Notes under the pieces: generated by a model
The model's database searches: none
Told to the model about the DNA's origin: nothing
The model's input: only the letters and a program-made list of their open reading frames with translations
Program-made: the position numbers and the translations under genes
Shown: positions 8,532-17,916 of the stretch, one piece after another
Numbering within the stretch: position 1 is the stretch's first letter
How the letters are laid out: each line of letters begins with the position of its first letter
Origin: Bacteroidales bacterium
GTDB lineage: Bacteria > Bacteroidota > Bacteroidia > Bacteroidales > VadinHA17
DNA length: 35,194 nucleotides
Direction: 5' to 3'
Assembly (NCBI GenBank): GCA_015712185.1
Contig: JADDYF010000109.1
Location: 1 to 35,194, forward strand

Positions 8532-11500
8532 TTAAACCTTTGGCGGTAAAAGCTTATACATTACCGGTGTGACGAGCCTCGCCAGTAGTGTTGAGGTGAT
8601 CAGTCCTCCTATTATGACGAAAGCAAGGGGTGAATACAGATTCGATTTACTGAGGGCAATGGGTAATAATCCTCCAACAGCGGTCAGGGTGGTTAGAAGC
8701 ACCGGTAAAAACCTTATCTCCCCCGCTTTGATTATTGATTCGCCGAGGGGGACTCCCTGTTTGCGCAGCTGGTTTGTAAAATCGACCAGGAGAATCGAAT
8801 TCTTTATCTCGATGCCTATCATCGCAACGAATCCTATTGCTGCAGCAAATGACAGTGTATATCCTGTGATCAATAACATCAGCAGCCCTCCGATTATCCC
8901 CAGGGGAATTACTGACAGTACTATCAGTGTTCCTTTGAAGGTCCGGAATTCAAGGATCAGAACAGCAAATATCCCGAAAATGGCAACCAGGATTGCTGTT
9001 CCTATCCCTTCAAAGCTCTCCTTCCTGCTCTCAATCTCACCTGCCTCAATGATCTTGTATCCGGCAGGCAGTTTCAACTTTCTGACTTCAGCAAGTATCT
9101 GTTTTGTAACATTATCGGTGTTATAGCCTGTTCTGACCGAAGAAGCTACTGTGATCGATCGTTCATTGTTATAGTGCTGTACCAGTGTAGGTGAAGCTGA
9201 AAACTCAATCCTTGCCAGCTGTGAAAGAGGAATCTGTGCGCCAGTAAGGGACGAAAAATAAATATCATCGAGGATCCGTGACGGGTCCGACTCTCTTTCC
9301 GGCAACCTCACATTTATTGAGTACTCTTTCCCGTCAGTATCACGGTATTTTCCGGCAACAACACCTGCAAGTCCGAGTCTGATAGTCCTGTCAATTTCAA
9401 CTGTCGGTACCCCAAACATACCGGCCTTTTCAGTATTAATTGCCACCTTTAATTCTGTAAGTGTCTGACTCAGGGGGTTTTTAATATATATTGCGGCTTC
9501 GTTCGATCTGAAAATGTCTTCGATAATCCCGGCATAACGCTTCAGAGTATCGAGATTCCCGCCAACAAGCCTTAATGCGATCGGAGCATCAACTGGTGAC
9601 CCGTTCTCAAATTCCCTGACATAAATCTTAGCATTCACATAGGTGTTGAGAGTGTCCCTCAGATTATCAACATATGTTTCTATTTCCGGTACAATCTCCC
9701 GCTTTATCTCACAAAGGATCTCCCCGGTTGTAGCCTGTTCACTTTTCTGAAAAGAGTTGTAGTAGATCATGGGATTCCCCTTGCCTATATTCGACATATA
9801 ATAAACAACCCCTTCCTTTTCGCTGAGTACAGACTCAACGAACCTTACGGCTTTATCAGTTTCATGTATGTTGCTTCCCCTCGGTGTTTCTACAGTAATA
9901 AGAAATTGCGGTAGTCCTGCTTTAGGGAAAAGGCTGAATCCTATGGTTTTAATAAGAAAAAGTGAGCTGAAGAACAGGAAAGCCGCAAAGATCACTGTCT
10001 TGACCGGATTGTCAAGTGACCAATGGAGTGCCCTGCCATAGGTGAAATCAATCGCTTTGTGAAATCCCCTAAGTACAATGTTCCCTCTCGGATCAACATC
10101 TCCTGCCAGTAATTTGCTTGTAATAAAAGGGATTACGGTAAGAGCAACTAAAAGTGATCCAAGGACAATAAAGGTCACTGATGTTGGCAGCGTACGCATG
10201 TATTGGCCGGCTTTCCCCGGCAGGAACATAAGGGGCAGGAAAGCAAGGATCAGCGTGGCCGTACAGCCCATTACTGCCGGACCAATCTGTTTTGTTGCCT
10301 CAACAGATGCCGTTTCAGGTCTGGCCCCTCCCCTGACCCACCTGGTAATGTTCTCAACCACCACGATCGAATCATCGACCAGGAGGCCAAGTGCAATAAC
10401 TGCGCCGACAATGCTCAGCTGGTTGATGCTGAATCCGATAAGATAAAGACCGGTAATACCTATCAGAACAGATAACGGGATTGAGATCATCACAATTCCC
10501 GAAGCTCTTAATCCCAACGGCATAAGGGTAATAAGCACAAGGATAAAGGCAATCAGGAAATCCCTCTGAAGGCGGCCCAGCTTGACTTTTACGTTCTCTG
10601 CCTGATCGAAACCTCTTTCGAGGGTAATGCCTGCAGGGAGACTTTTCTCAAATGAATCAAAGACTTCATAAACGGAGTTGCGTACCTTGTGGATATTCTG
10701 TGCTTTCTTCATGCTCGCAACGATAAATACAGCCTTCTTCCCATTATACCTGCCGTAATACTTAAGATCTTCATACTGCCAGCTTACTTCAGCTATATCC
10801 TTCAGATATACTACCTGTCCTTTATCAGCGCCAACAATTGTCATCCTTACCTCCTCAAGACTTTCATAACTGCCGCTGGTCTTTACATTCAGCTTTCGGC
10901 CGCCAACCTCAATGCTGCCTCCCGGAATGTTTGCGTTTTCACTCTGGATTGCATTTATTACCTGGTTAGCAGTAATATGCAACTCTGCCATTTCCGGCAG
11001 ATCGATCTCAACACTCAACTCTCTTTCAGGGTATGCTACCGCTTCGGCTTTCCTGACACCGGGAAGAGCGGAAATCTCATTTTCGAGGTCCTCAGCAAGC
11101 CTGCTTAATTCAGAATATTCAGTACTCTCCGACACCAGAGCACTCTGAATAATATTTGTGTTCCCGGCCTGTATCTTGACCGCTTCAATGCTGTAAAGGT
11201 CCTGCGGAAGTGAAGGCCGGATCGAATTTATCTGGCGCAGGATTTCGTCATATTTCTCATCGGGATCAGAATCAGAGGTGAATTCAATGACAATTATCCC
11301 GAGGCTTTCTCTTATTTCAGAATAAATCTTTACAATATCCTCAAGCTCGTTGAGACTCTCTTCAACCTTATCAATAACAAGCTGTTCAATATCTGCCGGG
11401 GAGGCACCCGGGAAAATGGCAAAAACCGGGAAGATCGGGATGGGGAATTCGGGATCCTCAGCCTGCGGAATTTTCAGATAGGAATATATCCCGAGTGAAA

Positions 11501-11564
11501 CAAGCAGAAGGAACAGGACTATTGTGAACTGATAGTGTTTAACTGCTAATTCGGAGATCTTCAT
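8532..11564 (-). CDS. RND-family efflux transporter permease (AcrB/MMPL-like)
   Basis: 1010 aa; MKISELAVKHYQFTIVLFLLLVSLGIYSYLKIPQAEDPEFPIP start; GLLVDDSIVVVENI motif; repeated TM blocks. Confidence 0.95.
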   Translation of the reverse strand: MKISELAVKHYQFTIVLFLLLVSLGIYSYLKIPQAEDPEFPIPIFPVFAIFPGASPADIEQLVIDKVEESLNELEDIVKIYSEIRESLGIIVIEFTSDSDPDEKYDEILRQINSIRPSLPQDLYSIEAVKIQAGNTNIIQSALVSESTEYSELSRLAEDLENEISALPGVRKAEAVAYPERELSVEIDLPEMAELHITANQVINAIQSENANIPGGSIEVGGRKLNVKTSGSYESLEEVRMTIVGADKGQVVYLKDIAEVSWQYEDLKYYGRYNGKKAVFIVASMKKAQNIHKVRNSVYEVFDSFEKSLPAGITLERGFDQAENVKVKLGRLQRDFLIAFILVLITLMPLGLRASGIVMISIPLSVLIGITGLYLIGFSINQLSIVGAVIALGLLVDDSIVVVENITRWVRGGARPETASVEATKQIGPAVMGCTATLILAFLPLMFLPGKAGQYMRTLPTSVTFIVLGSLLVALTVIPFITSKLLAGDVDPRGNIVLRGFHKAIDFTYGRALHWSLDNPVKTVIFAAFLFFSSLFLIKTIGFSLFPKAGLPQFLITVETPRGSNIHETDKAVRFVESVLSEKEGVVYYMSNIGKGNPMIYYNSFQKSEQATTGEILCEIKREIVPEIETYVDNLRDTLNTYVNAKIYVREFENGSPVDAPIALRLVGGNLDTLKRYAGIIEDIFRSNEAAIYIKNPLSQTLTELKVAINTEKAGMFGVPTVEIDRTIRLGLAGVVAGKYRDTDGKEYSINVRLPERESDPSRILDDIYFSSLTGAQIPLSQLARIEFSASPTLVQHYNNERSITVASSVRTGYNTDNVTKQILAEVRKLKLPAGYKIIEAGEIESRKESFEGIGTAILVAIFGIFAVLILEFRTFKGTLIVLSVIPLGIIGGLLMLLITGYTLSFAAAIGFVAMIGIEIKNSILLVDFTNQLRKQGVPLGESIIKAGEIRFLPVLLTTLTAVGGLLPIALSKSNLYSPLAFVIIGGLITSTLLARLVTPVMYKLLPPKV

Positions 11565-11640
11565 GGTCTGAGGGTGTGATGGTCTGAGGGTCTGAGGGTC
11601 TGAGGGTCTGATGGTCTGAGGGTTTGAGGGTCTGAGGGTC
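11565..11640. repeat. 8-bp tandem repeat (GGTCTGAG on + strand), nine full units plus a partial unit
   Basis: Read directly: GGTCTGAG GGTGTGAT GGTCTGAG GGTCTGAG GGTCTGAG GGTCTGAT GGTCTGAG GGTTTGAG GGTCTGAG GGTC. Confidence 0.95.
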
Positions 11641-11651
11641 CCGGGGAAATG

Positions 11652-12689
11652 CTACTCAACTATCAATACTTTTTCGCCTTCCCTGAGATATGCTGCTCCT
11701 TCGGATACTATCCTGCTGATCCCTCCGGGTATGCCTTTTACTGCGACCATCTGTCCCGAGATGGTTTCAATCTGCGTCTCGATCTTAAAAACAGTACCCG
11801 AATCGGATACCGACCAAATTGAGCCCTTGTTCCCGGCTGCATCAACAATTGCGGACACCGGAAGCAGTACCATATTCTGTTCTGAAGCAGGAAAAACATC
11901 GACCGATGCCACAAAACCTGAAGCAAGACGGTATCCTTTACCCTCCATAATAAGCTCAATCTCATAGGTTCCTGTCATCGGATTTGATATCCCGCTGACC
12001 CTGTCAACTGTCGCTCTGAAATCAACACCGGGCCAGGCATCAAACCTTACAACAGCAGAATCACCGGGATATATTTTAACAACATCCCTGTCGGAGAAGC
12101 CTGATCTGACTTTCCAGAATTTGCCTGAGGTACCGAACAGGAATACCGGGTAACCCGAAGCCACCATTTCATTTGTCCTTACCAGCTGCCTGAGAATTAC
12201 TCCTTCATCAGGAGCTTTTATAGTGGAATGTGCAAGATTGAATTCAGCAATCTCAAGGTTCGATCTTGCCACATTCAGAGCAGTGGTTGCGTTCTGGAGC
12301 TGCTCGAGTGTTGCAACTGTGTCGGCATACAGATTCTTTACTCGTGCCAGATCGCGCCGGGCTTTTTCATAGAGGTTTGCAGCAAGACTGACATTGGCGC
12401 TTATCTCGGCAAGATCAAGAGAAGCCAGAACCTGCCCCTCCTTTACTTTATCGCCTTCATTCACATTTATTTTCCCTACAACTCCTCCTGTCTTGAACGA
12501 CAGCCTTATATCCTCTGCTGTGGCAAGTATTCCGCCGGAGTGGACAGGAAGTGCAACTGCTTCAAGCTTCACAGTGATTACTCTTACTCTGCTGATCTCC
12601 CCTGAAGGCGCCCGTACTTCAACATTTCTGCAATCAACCGGAGAGATCAGTAAAAGGAAAAATAAGAACTTTATCAGTTTCATATGCAT
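11652..12689 (-). CDS. RND efflux periplasmic adaptor subunit (membrane fusion protein, HlyD/AcrA family)
   Basis: RLSFKTGGVVGKINVNEGDKVKEGQVLASLD lipoyl-like motif and hairpin; lies between TolC and RND genes on the same strand. Confidence 0.92.
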   Translation of the reverse strand: MHMKLIKFLFFLLLISPVDCRNVEVRAPSGEISRVRVITVKLEAVALPVHSGGILATAEDIRLSFKTGGVVGKINVNEGDKVKEGQVLASLDLAEISANVSLAANLYEKARRDLARVKNLYADTVATLEQLQNATTALNVARSNLEIAEFNLAHSTIKAPDEGVILRQLVRTNEMVASGYPVFLFGTSGKFWKVRSGFSDRDVVKIYPGDSAVVRFDAWPGVDFRATVDRVSGISNPMTGTYEIELIMEGKGYRLASGFVASVDVFPASEQNMVLLPVSAIVDAAGNKGSIWSVSDSGTVFKIETQIETISGQMVAVKGIPGGISRIVSEGAAYLREGEKVLIVE

Positions 12690-12695
12690 ATCGGA

Positions 12696-14045
12696 TTATT
12701 CTATCGTGTTTGCAGCTGTTACTTTTTCGAATTCAGCAAACGCCGACAGGTAACTGAATTTCGAAATAATAAGATTCTCATGTGCCTGGGTCATTGCCGT
12801 TCTTGCATCAATAAACTCAATCATGCTGGCCTGTCCTTCTGAATATTTCTTTTCTGTCAGTCTGAAGCTTTCCCCGGCATTTTTCAACCGGCTTTCAGCA
12901 GCTGCAATACCTTTTTCTGCTGCCGCCAGTTCGTGGAGGGCTTCCATTACCTGCATCTCAATTTGCTTCTTTGCTTCCCTGAGCTTGTTTTCCGTAATCT
13001 CTTTCTGCAGCAATGCCTGCCGTATCTTTGATCTGTTACGGAACCCTTCAAACAGGTTCCAGGTCAGAACAGCGGATGCCTGCATATAATCCTGGTCGCT
13101 GTTAAAAACATATTTTTCCCCCTGGAATCCGTAATCAGCAACTACGAAAAGCTCAGGGAGCCTTTCTGCCTGATTCATTTTTACCTGAAGCTCCGATATA
13201 TTTTCATAGTTCTCCAGTTTCCTGATCTCCTCCCTGTTTTCAAGGGCGGAACGTGTATATATGTCTGTCAACTGAGAGAGTACCGGGAATGAAGCCGGCT
13301 GCTGTATTATAATGCTGTCAGTAAGAGGTTTGTTTAACAGAAAATTAAAATATGCACAGGCTATTTTATTGTTCTTTACCGCATTCAGCAGATCCTGGTC
13401 AAATTTGTCAAGCTCAGCTTCGGAACGATACAGGTAATCGGGAGTAATCTTATTATTGGCAATAAGTTTCCTGTTGACCCTGATGTTTTCCACCAGGAGC
13501 TTCCTGATATCATTAAGCATTGACAGAAGGGCTTCCGTCATAGCCGCATCATAATAAGCCTTCCTGATTTCCGCAACAAGCTCGCGCCTGTATTGTTCCA
13601 TATCCATTTCTTCAACAACTGTCAGCTCCTTTTTTATCCTTGTATTGTAATAGATATCAGTATTAAACAGAGGCTGTGCGATCCGGATCTTAGTTTCATG
13701 CTCCCGGGGTCGCAGGAACCTGACCTGCTGATTTTCAATCATCGGGAACAGATCGGATGAAGTCAGGCTGTTCAGGGTTGCATAAACAGGATTCAGGAGA
13801 TCTCCGACGGGAAAATCAATTACTCTTCCTCCTTCCGACCTTGTATAGCGGGCATTAAAACTTATGCTCGGGTAAAACAGGCCACGTGCTTCACGCAATG
13901 CCTCGATACTGCTCTGATAGTCCGATTGTTTCTGCTTCAGGGCGAGGTTGTTCTCAAGTCCGTATTTTATGTATTCATCCAGGATAATCTGACCCAGCAG
14001 AGACTGAGGGACCAGAAAGAATATAATAATGCGACTAATTTTCAT
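12696..14045 (-). CDS. TolC-family outer membrane efflux protein (ORF track start 14174 is upstream; likely start at 14045)
   Basis: MKISRIIIFFLVPQSLLGQ signal-peptide-like start at 14045; NNLALKQKQSDYQSSIEALREARGLFYPSISFNARYTRSEGG; coiled-coil repeats typical of TolC. Confidence 0.9.
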   Translation of the reverse strand: MKISRIIIFFLVPQSLLGQIILDEYIKYGLENNLALKQKQSDYQSSIEALREARGLFYPSISFNARYTRSEGGRVIDFPVGDLLNPVYATLNSLTSSDLFPMIENQQVRFLRPREHETKIRIAQPLFNTDIYYNTRIKKELTVVEEMDMEQYRRELVAEIRKAYYDAAMTEALLSMLNDIRKLLVENIRVNRKLIANNKITPDYLYRSEAELDKFDQDLLNAVKNNKIACAYFNFLLNKPLTDSIIIQQPASFPVLSQLTDIYTRSALENREEIRKLENYENISELQVKMNQAERLPELFVVADYGFQGEKYVFNSDQDYMQASAVLTWNLFEGFRNRSKIRQALLQKEITENKLREAKKQIEMQVMEALHELAAAEKGIAAAESRLKNAGESFRLTEKKYSEGQASMIEFIDARTAMTQAHENLIISKFSYLSAFAEFEKVTAANTIE

Positions 14046-14523
14046 ATATCCGGCTTTTACCTGCTGATTCCAGAACTTTAATGCGCATCTGCATATTTGC
14101 ACTGATTTCAATGAATAAACGCCTGACAAGATCCCTCTGCTCAGGTGTGCCTCTATTATAAAGGGCTGAAGCAAACGTAAAAATCTCCTTTTGCATGGAT
14201 TTCTGACCTTTAAATGCCTGGCGGCCTTTTTCTGATAAAGTAAGGTTGATCTCCTTCCTGTTGTGAAGATTTGTTTTTATAATAAGATTCTTGCTGACCA
14301 GCTTTTTTATGGTTTGCGAAATAGCACCTTTTGATACTCCCATCATCCCGGCCAGGCTGGTCATATTAATTTTCCTGTTCTTCCCAACCATTGTGATGGT
14401 ATGGATCTCGGTAAAATAGAGAAGGTCTCCCGTTCCATAATCCTTTGGTTTTTTGCTGATCAGAGAATACAGGTGAAGTATCTTAAGGAATAAGTCGATC
14501 AGAGTCTGAAGCTCGTTGTTCAT
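14035..14523 (-). CDS. MarR-family transcriptional regulator
   Basis: winged-HTH INMTSLAGMMGVSKGAISQTIKKLVSKNLIIKTNLHNRKEINLTLSEKGRQAF; first gene of the efflux operon. Confidence 0.92.
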   Translation of the reverse strand: MNNELQTLIDLFLKILHLYSLISKKPKDYGTGDLLYFTEIHTITMVGKNRKINMTSLAGMMGVSKGAISQTIKKLVSKNLIIKTNLHNRKEINLTLSEKGRQAFKGQKSMQKEIFTFASALYNRGTPEQRDLVRRLFIEISANMQMRIKVLESAGKSRIYEN

Positions 14524-14530
14524 TGTTGAA

Positions 14531-14549
14531 TTGTTTAGATTCTAAACAA
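14531..14549. promoter_or_regulatory. Perfect 19-bp palindrome, candidate MarR operator (site 1)
   Basis: TTGTTTAGA-T-TCTAAACAA, 7 bp upstream of the MarR start codon. Confidence 0.7.
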
Positions 14550-14558
14550 AATTACGAA

Positions 14559-14577
14559 TAGTTCAGATACTGGACAA
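14559..14577. promoter_or_regulatory. Degenerate copy of the site-1 palindrome, candidate MarR operator (site 2)
   Basis: TAGTTCAGATACTGGACAA matches site 1 at 14 of 19 positions by hand alignment; centre-to-centre 28 bp. Confidence 0.55.
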
Positions 14578-14633
14578 ATATTTCTATTTACCGGGATTGC
14601 CGGGAGATTCCGTTTAATTTGCCAGCGCCGGAA

Positions 14634-15068
14634 TCAGCCCCGAAGGATCTTTTTGAACTGATGCAGCAGTTTTTCCTCGTCCTCACCTTTCCTTACGCCT
14701 TCCAGCAGAAGGTCTAGCAGCTTGTCGATAACATCATCCCTGAAGCCTGCCTCAATAGCAAACCGCCTGATCATCTTTAGCTCCTTCTGATCGGCCACGT
14801 CATCGGCGAGGATCATCCCTGCAACATTATAAAGGTGCTCGAATTTTTCATCCAGTGAATACGGGGGATGATAGGAATGATGCCTTTCCGAATGAATCAG
14901 CTTGTCTATCTCAGGATCAGTCAGCCCGAATTTCCTGCCCTCCTTATGGAGAAGTTCCATTTCTTCCTTATTTATTTTCCCGTCGGTTTTAGATACCTGG
15001 ACAAGATTTACAAATGCCTCCTTGTTTACCCGTTTACCGTGATGGGTTATAAAGTCCGAAAAATTCAT
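14634..15068 (-). CDS. TerB-like (tellurite-resistance TerB fold) protein
   Basis: VQVSKTDGKINKEEMELLHKEGRKFGLTDPEIDKL ... ADDVADQKELKMIRRFAIEAGF acidic-helical repeat typical of TerB domains. Confidence 0.7.
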   Translation of the reverse strand: MNFSDFITHHGKRVNKEAFVNLVQVSKTDGKINKEEMELLHKEGRKFGLTDPEIDKLIHSERHHSYHPPYSLDEKFEHLYNVAGMILADDVADQKELKMIRRFAIEAGFRDDVIDKLLDLLLEGVRKGEDEEKLLHQFKKILRG

Positions 15069-15194
15069 ATGCTTATATTTTGAACAACCAGTTTCTACAT
15101 CCAGAAAAAATCAACTACAGGTATAACCAAAATTAAACAAAATTGTTAATGTGCTGTCAAGATTTTATATGTAATAAATTCACTGAGAATGTTA

Positions 15195-16250
15195 TTATTT
15201 GAGCCTGACCTTCATCCTTACCGGATTATGGTCTGAATTCCTGAAGTCGAGGTTGACGCAATCCACTGAAATACATTCAACATTGGGAGAAATCAGGAAG
15301 AAATCAATGACAGTTGTGGTTGTCGTTTCACGGTCATATGGTGCAATAACCGACCTGTTTGACGGTTCAGTGTTATCATACACCCATTTCCATCCGGAAG
15401 GAAGGTAATCAGAATTAAGCATCATCTGATCATTATTTACGTGGTGACCGGTAAATTCAGGTTTAAAATCGGGAGGAGACTGATTCCAGTCACCTCCTGC
15501 AATTATATAATTACCTTTTTGATATTCAGCAAGAAGTAAATCTTTGAGATATGCCATCTGTGCCCTGCGGATCTGACCGGGATCGAAGGCCTCATTGTGA
15601 GTATTGATCACCAGCAGTTCTCCCCCGTTTTCCAACAGATAACGGCTCATCACAAAACATCTGTCGAGCATGAAAAGCTGCTTTGGAAAACCATATTTTC
15701 CGGGGAATGAGAACCTTGTCACTGAAGCCGGCAGAAACCTGCTGAACACAGCTATCCCCGATAACACCTTTCCCATAGGAGATGACGGCGGAACCGGAAC
15801 AAAGAAGACATCATAATTCACTGCAAAAAAAGGTATGTATTCCGTAAGTGACTCACTGAAAGTTTCAAACTCATTAACTCTATAGCTCCGTTTGCTTTTT
15901 AAATCGATCTCCTGAAGCAAAATGAAATCGATTGTATCATTCTGCATAAGAAACTTCTTCACAGTATCAATATTCTCATAACACTTTTCCTCCGGAGTCC
16001 TTACTCTGGTACCTCCATCATAAAAGAAATCCATTTCCCTGTCAAGTCCGCAATATCCGATATTCCATGTAAGCAACGAGATTTCAACCGTATCGCTTAT
16101 CCTTTCGGTCTTGTCTGAAGTATAAACTATTTCCTTTTCTTCCGGCTTGTAGTCGGATATCAGAGCGTAAACAATGATTGCGAGAAACGTTAATATTAAG
16201 AACGCTATCAGTGCAGCACTGATTCTGAGGATGCTTCCAGGGATTTTCAT
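15195..16250 (-). CDS. Endonuclease/exonuclease/phosphatase-family protein with N-terminal TM
   Basis: LLTWNIGYCG, DFILLQEIDLKSKR, VINTHNEAFDPGQIRRAQMAYL, AGGDWNQSP, NSDHNPVRMKVRL are EEP-family motifs. Confidence 0.9.
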   Translation of the reverse strand: MKIPGSILRISAALIAFLILTFLAIIVYALISDYKPEEKEIVYTSDKTERISDTVEISLLTWNIGYCGLDREMDFFYDGGTRVRTPEEKCYENIDTVKKFLMQNDTIDFILLQEIDLKSKRSYRVNEFETFSESLTEYIPFFAVNYDVFFVPVPPSSPMGKVLSGIAVFSRFLPASVTRFSFPGKYGFPKQLFMLDRCFVMSRYLLENGGELLVINTHNEAFDPGQIRRAQMAYLKDLLLAEYQKGNYIIAGGDWNQSPPDFKPEFTGHHVNNDQMMLNSDYLPSGWKWVYDNTEPSNRSVIAPYDRETTTTTVIDFFLISPNVECISVDCVNLDFRNSDHNPVRMKVRLK

Positions 16251-16279
16251 AGATACAGTATATTATCAGGGAAACAGAA

Positions 16280-16287
16280 CAAAGATA
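16280..16287 (-). promoter_or_regulatory. Candidate Bacteroidota -7 element (TATCTTTG) upstream of the EEP gene
   Basis: Reverse complement of CAAAGATA matches TAnnTTTG; no convincing -33 element seen. Confidence 0.3.
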
Positions 16288-16374
16288 AAGTGTGTTGCAG
16301 ATTGTACCCGCCATACCTGCATAATCAGAACCTGCATTTTGTTGATAGCTTTTAGAGATCAGATAAAAACGGAA

Positions 16375-17916
16375 TCAATCATCCAAACTCTTAATTCTTA
16401 CCACCCAGAATTTGTTAAAGCTTGCGACCGGATCACGGCACAGATAAACTCCTGTACCGTACTCCCTGGCATCGGGATCCGATATACTTCCCACCCTGGT
16501 GATATTACTGAACAGCATCTGCACGTCTTCTCCCAGCTCATCATTAATGTAAATAAATGAAGTTATATCCGGGTCAAATTCTGATGGTATCCAGTACCTG
16601 AAACTTTCATGAAAGGAAACAGCCTCCGGAAGCCCGTATTTCTTTCCTATTACAGTTATAGCTCCCGCCTGTCCGTAATTCTCACAATAAATAAATGATG
16701 ATTTCGTATCCGGGACCATATCCCATGCCTTTTCGGTAATCCTGGCCAGCTCCTCCCATCCAATCATATCTGCATAATCCTGTGGCAGTGAATGCTTCGA
16801 TCCATCCTCAAATGTTCTGCCGATGTCAATACCGTATTTTGTTTCAAGTATATCGAAATATTTTATCAGACCTGCAGTTTTATAAACCGGCAAGCCAAAC
16901 GGCAGAAGCAAGTATGAAATAAATATCAAAATCAAAGGTAATGCCAGTCTTAGGTACCATCTTTTCAGGGTTATTTCAAAAAAGACTGCACCGGCGGCAA
17001 TCAGGAAAGGGAAGATGCCGATGGTGTAGTAGCTTTTACCTCGCATAATCATAAGTGAAACAATCACCGCGATGGCAACAAATCCAAGGATTCTATACTT
17101 CCGGTTCTTCTTATTAAATACAAGACCAAGCAATCCTGCTATTGTAAGTATCGAGGAACCTCCTGGCATTATCAGCTGCTCGGTAAGGAATGATTCCCTG
17201 TTAACATTCACCAGTTGTGTCCTTGCAAGCTCCGACAAATGTTCTATAACGGGCAAACCGTTGAGGAGCTGCCAGATGAGGTTTGGGAGAAATACAATAA
17301 AACCTGCCGATATTCCAATCCAGAACATTTTTTTTCTGAAGATGTTCCGGTGTCTGGTGAAAGGGAGCAATACGAGGATAATCAGGTATAACAGACCGAT
17401 AAGGTATTTATTAAGCAGGGATAAGCCTGCCACAATCCCAAAAACCAGCAGGTATCTATCTGATTCTGTGTTAATATACTTAATGATCAGGTATATTGCA
17501 AGTGTCCAGAACAGGACATCGATATGAACAGGCTGAAAGAGAAAGAATGTGCGTTGTGCAAAAGTTGCTGTAATTAATCCCAGTGCTGCCAGCAGACGGG
17601 CATAGTGATTTCCTCCAAGCTCTCTGGCAATACCAGCGACCAGAAACACCATTACTCCGCTTATCAGGGCAGGAAACAGCCTTACTGCAAATACGGAATA
17701 TCCAACGGTATTCTGCATTAGCCAGGCAATCCATCCTATCAGAGGCGGAACAGTAGCAAATCCAACATCAGGATGCTGCCCAAGGGAGAAATAGAGCAGC
17801 TCATCACGGTGATATTCAAGGTTATTGATAAAGAGTAAATGCAGGACCACATTAAAAATGGCCAGGAGGACAATCAATATTATGTGCCGCTTATCGTTTC
17901 TTTTTAAAATGGCCAT
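16375..17916 (-). CDS. Multi-TM glycosyltransferase family 39 / ArnT-like protein
   Basis: YHRDELLYFSLGQHPDVGFATVPPLIGWIAWLMQ early acidic motif followed by many TM helices. Confidence 0.85.
   Translation of the reverse strand: MAILKRNDKRHIILIVLLAIFNVVLHLLFINNLEYHRDELLYFSLGQHPDVGFATVPPLIGWIAWLMQNTVGYSVFAVRLFPALISGVMVFLVAGIARELGGNHYARLLAALGLITATFAQRTFFLFQPVHIDVLFWTLAIYLIIKYINTESDRYLLVFGIVAGLSLLNKYLIGLLYLIILVLLPFTRHRNIFRKKMFWIGISAGFIVFLPNLIWQLLNGLPVIEHLSELARTQLVNVNRESFLTEQLIMPGGSSILTIAGLLGLVFNKKNRKYRILGFVAIAVIVSLMIMRGKSYYTIGIFPFLIAAGAVFFEITLKRWYLRLALPLILIFISYLLLPFGLPVYKTAGLIKYFDILETKYGIDIGRTFEDGSKHSLPQDYADMIGWEELARITEKAWDMVPDTKSSFIYCENYGQAGAITVIGKKYGLPEAVSFHESFRYWIPSEFDPDITSFIYINDELGEDVQMLFSNITRVGSISDPDAREYGTGVYLCRDPVASFNKFWVVRIKSLDD

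Noticed and set aside
14046-14174. N-terminal extension of the TolC ORF
   Set aside because: Overlaps the MarR coding frame; signal-peptide-like MKISRIIIFFLVPQ begins at 14045.
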